Below are positions 1 to 9,600 of a stretch of 64,000 nucleotides of DNA, piece by piece. The position numbers were made by a program, and so were the translations under genes. The notes beneath the pieces were generated by a model, which saw only the letters and a list, made by a program, of their open reading frames with translations, made no database searches and was not told the origin of the DNA. The stretch is from NCBI GenBank assembly GCA_027627225.1, contig CM051033.1, positions 45,388,816-45,452,815 on the forward strand, in the 5' to 3' direction. Position 1 is the first letter of the stretch. The number at the start of each line of letters is the position of its first letter. This stretch comes from Congeria kusceri (taxonomy: Eukaryota > Mollusca > Bivalvia > Myida > Dreissenidae).

Positions 1-447
1 TGTTCAAGATTATACAAATCAAATGTTGTATACTTTAAAGCACAATCGACTATGTTAAAATATAACAAAGTACTGTTTTTAGCTAGACGACCCATTGCAG
101 TGCCTGAAAGGCAGGGCTAATAGGACCAATGCTTATTGATCCCAAAGCAGAATCTGATTTTACAGAAAATAAGATTATACAAAAAATCAGTACTGTCTGG
201 TGACTATTTGAAACATCATGATTCGACTGTAATTGTACAAGACATTCAGACATAACAAATATTTTCAGGAAATATTTTGTTAAATGAATTAGGGCAAAAC
301 ACATTTTTAAGACTGTGGTCATACAATGACAAATAACGACCAGGGCATCAAAAAACTGGTCCCTTGAAAAAGCATTTAAAAATCTTTTGATGTAAGCAGT
401 CCCTGCAATTTGTTCTCAATGGAGCTCATTCAAGACTGATAATTTAC
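1..447 (-). other. ALDH4A1 intron 4, 5' part
   Basis: Non-coding sequence after the exon 4 donor. No continuation of the ALDH fold and no recognisable repeat was found. Confidence 0.7.
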
Positions 448-603
448 CTGTCCAAGAATAGTTGTTGCCAGGAGATCGTAACGGTACTTGTTAGCCATGA
501 GGTCGGCTGCTCGCCAGAAAATCTCTGCCCTCTTTTTCAGCGGAGTTCTTTCCCATGATTTCCTTGCAGAAAGGCAACTGTCAATTGCCTTTTGTATAAC
601 AGG
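448..603 (-). CDS. ALDH4A1: ALDH4A1 exon 4
   Basis: 156 nt, 52 codons, phase 0 at both ends. It encodes PVIQKAIDSCLSARKSWE and then KRAEIFWRAADLMANKY to ATTILGQ, the helix ahead of the NAD-binding domain in ALDH4A1. The acceptor 'gttttgtag' is above 603; the donor gtaaat is at 447-442. The next exon should open with a GKT-like segment and is outside the window. Confidence 0.93.
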
Positions 604-3600
604 CTACAAAACAGAATGAAATTTGCATAATTATTCATTCACATTTCCATATGAATCTTTTCAAATTCACACTATTTTACACTTGTTCACTATTAAATTT
701 GTATTTTCAAATAACTTTGTACCACTCAATGTCATACATTTAAAGTTTTCCTCTTCATGCAGACTATTTTTCACAGTCGTTATTAACACTCATCCAAGAA
801 CATAAATGAAGCGTCATGGGAAACCCGGGCTTAATGCATGTGCATAAAGTGTCATCCCTGATCATCCTGTGCAGCGTGTCATGGGAAACCCGGGCTTAAT
901 GCATGTGCATAAAGTGTCATCCCTGATTAGCCTGTGCAGTCCACATAAGCTTATCCTGGATGACACTTTCCGCCTACAGTGGATTTATGTTTAGAAGAGA
1001 CTTCCTTTAAACAGAAAATACCATAAAAGGATGACAATTTACGCACACCAAGAACGATGCTGTTACTTGTATGTTTGTTGGTAGATAACAATTTCAAAGA
1101 TTTAAAACGTTCTTACCCTTGGAGCATAATAGTACTTGGCTACCTTCCGTTGATGTTCAAATGGCTGAAACATACAATTAGCCAAATTAGCATTATGCTT
1201 GTTTAAAACAGTAACTGTTAGTTTTTCCTCAATTAACACATTTCAAAGCCTACACAACAGTCACTTTCAGTAACACATTCAAAATATAATGTGCATTAAT
1301 TTCTAGTATGAAGCAATGGCAAAACTTCCTGTTAAACAATGTTAAACTGTACAGCCCGTCTAAAAACAGTATGATACACTTATTATTTTCTAGTTGTTTT
1401 TTGTTTTTTTAAGTTGGCAAACGGAAAACAAGAGGGCCATGATGGCCCAATGCGCTCACCTCAGAACTGGTACAGATGAAGACCATACTGTTGTGACAGG
1501 TTTGAAAATTATGGTATATGAACAATATGCAACGGGGGAATAGGATCAATTTGATCTAAAACATCAGTTAGTGCAAAAATGGGCTAACTAAAGTATGAGT
1601 CAGGTAGTGAATGTTTTTGCTAGTGGTTCTTGAATCATTTTTCTCAATATTCTTATCTGACCCTTTTTCATTAAGTCAGTGACAATTCTGGAAAATGCAG
1701 AAACAGTAGATATTGATGTCTTTTTCGCTGCGCTATAAGGTCAAGTTTTGCTTTTTCTTTGACAATTTTCTGTCCATTGATGATACATGGTGTTAATGCA
1801 GGCTCTGAAGCCATAGATGTTGCACGTACAAATAACTGCATGCAAGGTTTGCAACTGTTGGAAATCAAATTTTATCAATCAATTTTATGGTCATACGCAA
1901 ACTGTGAAATTTTGGTCAACACTGAATACAAAATCGTGTGTGCAAGCCAATCATTGATAACTTGTTAATGTTTTTTTCCAAATACAAGGGGCAATAACAA
2001 GGTGTTTCTGGCCTGATCATGCTTATATTACACTTCACCTGCAGTCTTATGTTCATAGACAAACTGTCTATGGTAGGTGAAGATTAGATGAAAAATGAAG
2101 TCTCCATCCTGAATAATGTCCATTATGTATATTTTTTTCACAAACAAAGGGCAATAAATCTGGTGTTTCTGGCCCGATTTTGCTTATATTTGACTTCATT
2201 CTTAATCTTATGGTTATAGACAAACTGTGCAAGATTGGTGAAGATTGGATGAAAAAGGAAGTCTCTATCCTGAATAATGTTCATTTTTGTATATTGTTTT
2301 AAATAAACAAAAGGCATTAACTCTGGTGTTTGGAACACAGTCTGGCCCATTTTTGGCATCTGCTGAGATCTGATGGTCATACACAACCAGTGAAAGTTTG
2401 GTAAGATTGGGTGGAATATAAGTCTATATGTTGGAAAAAGGCATTTTTGCACATTTTTTCCATGAAAAAGGGGCAATAACTCTAGTGTTAGTGGTATGAT
2501 CTGTCCCAATAACAATCTGACTGTGCAAGTTTGTTTAAGATTGGATAAAAAGTGAAGTCTCCAGCATGAATATGAATCCAATTGTTGACGGCACATTGAC
2601 GACAGATGACGGACAATGCAGGAGAGGTCCCCTATACCAATAGCTCACCAAGCACTTCCAGCTCAGGTGAGCTAACAATTACATCACAACAATGCAAGGC
2701 AGATTATTTGTTGAGGTCGAAAATGTGTAAAGTGTATTTTACTTGCTTCAAAAAGCAGGTTCTGCTTCAATGTCAATCACTGCTTTATTCCAGTACCTTG
2801 TAGCAAAAACATGTTAAAATCAATCTGTTAATATGATCCATAAATATCAAAAATGACTGTTAAAAGCAAAGACACCTGGCAAGTATTAAATACCTACACA
2901 TTGACCACTTTAAACATACCTTATAATAACATGGAAATAACCCTGAATGGTATGCGCAGAGTTTTCTTCTGTAATACTTACACAAACTTGGTACCGTACT
3001 TCCTCAGTACGAATCTCCTCATCGCCAATGATGATGGGAATGTCTCGAATCTTGCCATCGTAGTTTGCCACACACGAATCTAGAAGATCTCGCTCCTTGG
3101 TACCAGGAGCGTACGTTGGCATGGGTTCATTACTAGCCACAAAAGTGTTGAAGTCGAAACTCTTTGAGGACATGTAGCGTACATGTCTGAAGTTTCTTAA
3201 ATACAAAAATTATAAAACTGTTCACCCAGTTTTATCATGCATTCATATGATAGAAATGCCCCATCAAAGCCATTGTTTTCATTCTTGTGTTTATATTTTC
3301 TTATCTTACAGTCAATACAACAGTAAAATCCTCAAATCTGAATAGGACAGCTGTATACCGGTACTTACTGTTCAATGAAAACTATATCTACAAACATACT
3401 GTATGACCTGAATAATTATTCATCTATTTTCACACTGCTGTAAATATTCATATATTTAAGGATATAATTCTGGAGACTCAGGGCAATAAGGACTTTTTAC
3501 CAGAAGACTTTGTATCACACAATGTTAAGAGTGTGTACCACACACATGTATAATGTTAAATGTTATTCAGCAGCTTAACATAACGCATATGTATATAGAT

Positions 3601-6600
3601 ATGTGAGAAAACTTAACATATATTCTCATAACCACATAATCATGAGACAATGTAAAATGTCATGTTGAACATGAAAATATGCTTAACGACCACCTCGGTA
3701 TTACGACCAACCAAAAGCTTTGTATTACCTTAAGGTAGTAAAAACCGTGCATAAAAAACAATGTTACAGATGTTTTGATTTGGGATTAGCACATCGTCTC
3801 ACGGTCTGTGTATCAGATTGCATTAAATGACAGTTAGATAGAACAATGATGAATGCTGAACTATAAATAATCTTAGTTAATCAATTTTAAGTTAACTTTC
3901 GACTTAATGTAAAGTTTATATGCATAAGGCCTAAAATAAAATAATGTTTGTTTCCCCTCCCGCGACCGACCCAGCAAAATCGCCACGACCCAAAAAAAAT
4001 TATAGACTAAAGAAAACAATATTTTATTTTATTTGTGTGTAAAAATGCGGGGTGCGAATCCTTAAAAAGAATCCAATAGCGTGTACAATCTTACTTTCAA
4101 AAGACGCTTATAAAATGACTTTTAACGGACAGTTCTCAGTAACGCGTAATTCGGCATATTTTGACGCATACTTTTACGAAAAGGACGCCATAACATTCAG
4201 TGTCAGATTCTACGGCGCAACCATTTCCGCTCACATATGCATGTTTTTTTAAAGACAAGAACGCCCACCCTTAATTAACAAACTCACCTGTATGCACCAA
4301 GTGTCCATTATCGATAAAATCTTGATGCAGGAGGAGTCAGCTTAACAACAGCCAATGAGAACGAATAAAATTTCCCACATGCAAATGAGTGTCGTCGTTA
4401 CAAAGTTTATCACGCCCTCATTCTAATTTTAATTGGTAAAGGTGCAAGTCATTTGTAACACATTTGCGTTAGGTATGTGTTTTGTTCTAGATATGCATGT
4501 TTTTAACAGCCGCGTTTGTAATAAATTAGTACAAATTAAAATAGTAAATAAATATATAATTATAAATAAATATAATATTTTGTTGAGTTTTGGTGAAAGG
4601 AACCGTTTACTAAGAATATGAATTACGACCTCATGTAACTCGAGAAACTGATAGAGACAAACGTCTTATTTTGTCAAAAAAATACAATTACTAGATCTAG
4701 TAATAATTAACGAAAGTGTTATTCAAACTCATCAATGCACACGGATAGAAGTATGCAAAAACTTTGGCTGAGGCAACATTTGAATGAAAGTTAGCAGAAC
4801 TAAAGTCCTAGTCAAAAATGAAAGTAAATAAACTTCAGCGCCTTTTCTTTTTATTTTAATTTATCAAAAATGTTCTGTTGCTTTCTTTTTATTAATGAAC
4901 AAAGTCCTATTTGTTTTTATTTCCATAGAATGCTAATTCATTTATGCTCTTGCATTTGCGTTGTTCGGATACAGTATTACAAATTGATGCTTTTAAACAC
5001 TATCCATGTGCTAAGCGTGTTACATGCTTTTCAGCTACAAACTGCTAGCCTCAGTTTGACAGTCACCGTTGCTATGGCTGTTGCTAACAGCGTTCTGTTT
5101 TGGATGCCCGGCAAAATGCAAAGTCATGCTATTACTCCTTAGTTTTAACCCATTTTTATTATTAACGCTCTTGTTGTTAACGCGTGTTATTGTTTGTTCA
5201 ATTTTGATAAATTATTGTAAGGTAATTAGAACAAAGTATTACGTAAATAAGCAGAACGTTATTAATCTACTACAATGAAAATATTAAGAATTTATACTAT
5301 AACGTAACATTTCGCACATAAGGATAATGTGAATGAAAATGACCTCTTGTATATAAAAATAAAATATTTTTCCGACCTACCGACCCACCCTTTATTAGCA
5401 TGGGTCGCAGGAGGGGAAACAAACAATATTTTATTTTCAGCCTAAATAGAAGTTACATAATATGTATATAACAAAACATTATATAGAAAACAACTGAAAT
5501 TTGAAATTTTGATTTTCTATTCATTATTCATTATTTTCATTAAAACTTGCAATAACAAAGACATATATATATGCATTTACTGATTCTGTGATCTACCAAA
5601 CCTCGATAATAAGACCACCCCGCTATTAAGACCAATTTTATTAAGACCTCAAAATGGTCTTATTAGCGGGGTTTTACTGTACCAGAGTTCAAATATAAAG
5701 TTAACACTAAGTCTTGTCCTGCCGTAAGGGGAGGTGTCATTTCGGTTATCAATTGTCCACATTGCCCATATTGTCCCAGTGCATGTACGGACATGTGAAA
5801 CTTTGTGAGTGATAACTATATAATTACTGGACGAACAAAATACAAAACAGTGTTATGGGGAATGTTACACATGATGCTGATTTAATGACAAAGGTATATT
5901 CCAAGTTTCAAGTTAGTGTTTAATCTAAAAGGCCAGAGGGGCATGGCGCTTGATTTGGAAAGGGGCATTATGTGCGCGGTGACACTGTTAAAAAGGGCAC
6001 ATTAGATTTAAATCGTTTTTTTCTTGAAGTATTACTGACTGATTTCTTGTATATTTTTGATGATTATTAAGTCAATTTATTAACACATTTTAATTTTCCA
6101 ATATTATAACTTCTTCTTATTATTAAGTTATACTATTTGTAAAGATCAGAAAACTTATTTATTTATTATTCATAAGTATTTCCAATGGGCAATCAAACAA
6201 GACAACTTTTAAACTAAAACGGTTTATGGGCAAGTTAAAATCATGTTTATTACTGGTAAAATCATATTTCTCTGGTATAATTTTTATTTTTCATCTTTTT
6301 TCTTGTAGGAAATATTTTATTTTCATCATCTTGGTTTATATTAATTATGCTGTTGATGATGACCTTGCTACTACTATTTTGATTAATGATGAAAAGCAAA
6401 AGTCAAGACTGAACATTAAGAAAACAAACATTGAAATTTGGATTGAAATGATTTATCCGAATATGTTTGTCCGAAATTATAGCTCAGTCTGCAATTCCTA
6501 TTTTTCAGGGATTTTTGGTTATTATTGGAATAAATATTGTATACACATGTATTTTTTTAATACTTTATGAATAAAACGACATTGAGTCTACATTTGTATG

Positions 6601-9600
6601 CATTCTGCCATTTGTTATCACATTTCTCATAAAAATTCACGAAACAAAAACATGTTAGAAATGGCGTGGCGTGGCCCATAAGTGAATAACTTATGTAGTT
6701 TTGAAGTTACAAGATTTTTTAATCTAAAATTTACATAGATCATTATTCAATTTTAATGCGCAAACCTAAACACAGTGCCGTGATCTTGCCATCTGATGTC
6801 ATCTAAAATAGAACACAAACTTAGAGCAAGTTCAAAGCTTTTATAGGTAAAGTTTATTTTTAAACAAGATTATTGTTCAAGATGTGTTCACTGTTGTGTG
6901 AAATACTGGTCATGAACATAATTCCAGCCACTTTGGGATTTTTTTTTCTAATTTCATGTTGTACACAACTGATCGAAATATAACTTACATCAATAATCTT
7001 GGGTTCAAAACACATCTTACGTGTAAGTTTAAATCGAAAATGAGGAGTGGAAAGAAACTAAATCAACAGAAGTAAACAACATATAAAATGTCCATTTTTC
7101 TAGCTCAAGTGTAGGTACAAAATCGGCCACTTTTTAGTGTCCTCTGCAGGGTTGGCACGAATCACCCGCCCCCGGGTTTTCCCGGCAGGTTATACCCTGA
7201 AAGTGGACAATACTGGGGAATACTGGGCAATACTATTTTTTCTTCAGTCAATATGCAGTTTTGTTTTAATAAATCTAAATACTATGATAATATATATTAT
7301 AAAGAAAATGACTTATTTTTTATTTTGCAGATCCAATATATGCATATTTACAGTATTGTCTTGTGCCAGCACATTATCCATTGGTTCATTCGTTTATTTG
7401 TCACCTATCATGAAATATTTCTTATGTTTTTTTGTGACATGATTCCGCTTGATAATGAAATATGTCTACATTTATTAATCCTTCTTTATTTCTTGCATTA
7501 AACTGTTCTTTTTTGTTATCTATACAACTTAGGGAGACCCTCTCTGGATAAGGGTTTGCAAAAGGCCCCTTAGAATTGACATGGACATTTGCCAGTGGCC
7601 CCTCGTTGAGATCTACATTACACCTGTTGGTTATTATCTTTATTCAAGGGGTCCAGTTTGTTTTTTAAGCAATAGCATCTGCCAATTCAATCAATGTTTG
7701 TGTTTGTTTAAGAGGGTTACTGAGGGTGTACATATTATTGTGGGTGTGTCATAAATGATATCACAATATTGTGTCATTAATTAATGTACAGCATGGGGCT
7801 GCAAGAGGGTCTTTTTGCAACATGACATCACCTAAAATATTTTATAACATAAAAATATGTTAGAATTATCAGATTATACATTTTCTCTTTTTCTTTCATA
7901 AACATAATTTTGTTACATATGCAACTATATACTGAGAAAAATACAATGAAAGTGAGTTAATATGCCACAGATGCCTAGTAATACTCAGTATTGCCCAGAC
8001 TGGCAAAAAATCCAACTTAAATTTTGTGAAAAAGAAAAGCAATTATCAAAATATTTCCACATGAAATTATATAAAAAGAAATAAACAATGTAACTTACAG
8101 TAAATAATTGTTAACAGATATGTGTTTATATGTAGAAATTCATTATTAGTATGCACTGTAAACATAATTGTGCAATATCTTTTTCCACAGTAAAACCCTG
8201 TAAAACCCGGTTTTTCCCAGTATTACCCGCCCGGGCCAGTCAATACTATAAAACCTGGGTTTTATGCCAACCCTGGTCCTCTGCAATGTTTATAACAAAA
8301 TAATCTCTTAATAAATATCCTTATCTAAAGAGTAATGAGCAAGGTTTACAAAAGTTAAAAATTTGACCTAAAAAATTTACTAAAACATAAGAATTTCTTT
8401 TAACTCACCCTAAATACTGCATAATGGCGGAAACTGGTGTTGTCAATTGTTAATATTTTTGTTTCTTTCTTTTGCTGTTATTGTATTTGTTTTGTTTAAA
8501 CATCATTTTTTGAAGGAAAAAAAAAGTTGATGTGACCTATAAATAGCTTCTTTCAACGGTATACGAACCATATGGACTGTGGACTATAGGGACTGGCCGA
8601 TTCGGACCCAGTTTATGGACCATACGGACCGCATTGTCGGACCATACAGGCCATGTCTTGATAAGTTCATAACATGTAAAACATCGATAGTTTTATGGTT
8701 CTATGCAATATTTTAAAATAATTATCAGTTGATTTCTTCTTATAAATGCTCACATTAATGATTTTAATGCATAATAGTTTAGAAACATATTTTATTGCAG
8801 TATTGAAAAAATACTGTCGATTTGAATAAATAAATATTTATTATGTTTTAAGGTTACTTTAAAAGTAACAAATGTTATTTGTTTCAAAAATTGGAAATTG
8901 AGAAAACCAATATATAAGCATTTTTGTAATTAAAAAACCCAAACTTTTATATTATGAAAATGTATGTTAATATCTAAGTCAATGTATTTTAAAAAGAGCT
9001 CCAGATAACGTGCGTAAAGGCGTAAATATGCATTTAAATTAACAAAAAAACGCTGTTAATTATTTAGATTTAAAATCTCTGCGTAAAGTTACGCATTGAA
9101 AAAATGAAACAAGAGGGCCACTATGGCCCTAGGTCACCTGATATCTATGCATGAAGTTTCACTAAAATATCTCAATAGGTTTTCAAGTTATTAAGCAAAA
9201 ACTGTTTGTCTATTTTTAGTTACAGTGACCTTGACCGCACCCACCACATACGTAAAGCAAGGTCTCGATATAAGGTATCTTCGTATGAAGTTTCATTAAA
9301 ATATCTCAGTGCGTTAAGTTATTGAGCGTAAATCATTTTTCTACTTTTAATAACTGTGACCTTGACCCAACCCACCCATAAGCAAACCCAAGTGAGGTCT
9401 CAATATAAGATATGTGTATTAAGTTTCATTAAAATATCGCAAACGGTTCTCAAGTTATTGAGCGAAAACCGTTTTTCTATTTTCAGTTAGGGTGACCTTG
9501 ACCCCATCCACTCCATATGCAATCCCAAGCAATGTCTTATTATAAGGTACTTGTGTATTAAGTTTCATTAAATTAGCTCAATGAGTTCTGAAGATATTTA

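Noticed and set aside
1759..2803. Frames in the tandem-unit element of ALDH4A1's second intron
   Set aside because: They cover repeat units and vary between units through stops and shifts.
6226..6570. 114-codon frame in ALDH4A1 intron 1
   Set aside because: Composition (Ile, Tyr, Phe, Asn, Lys rich) follows from AT-rich DNA; no motif or splice context.
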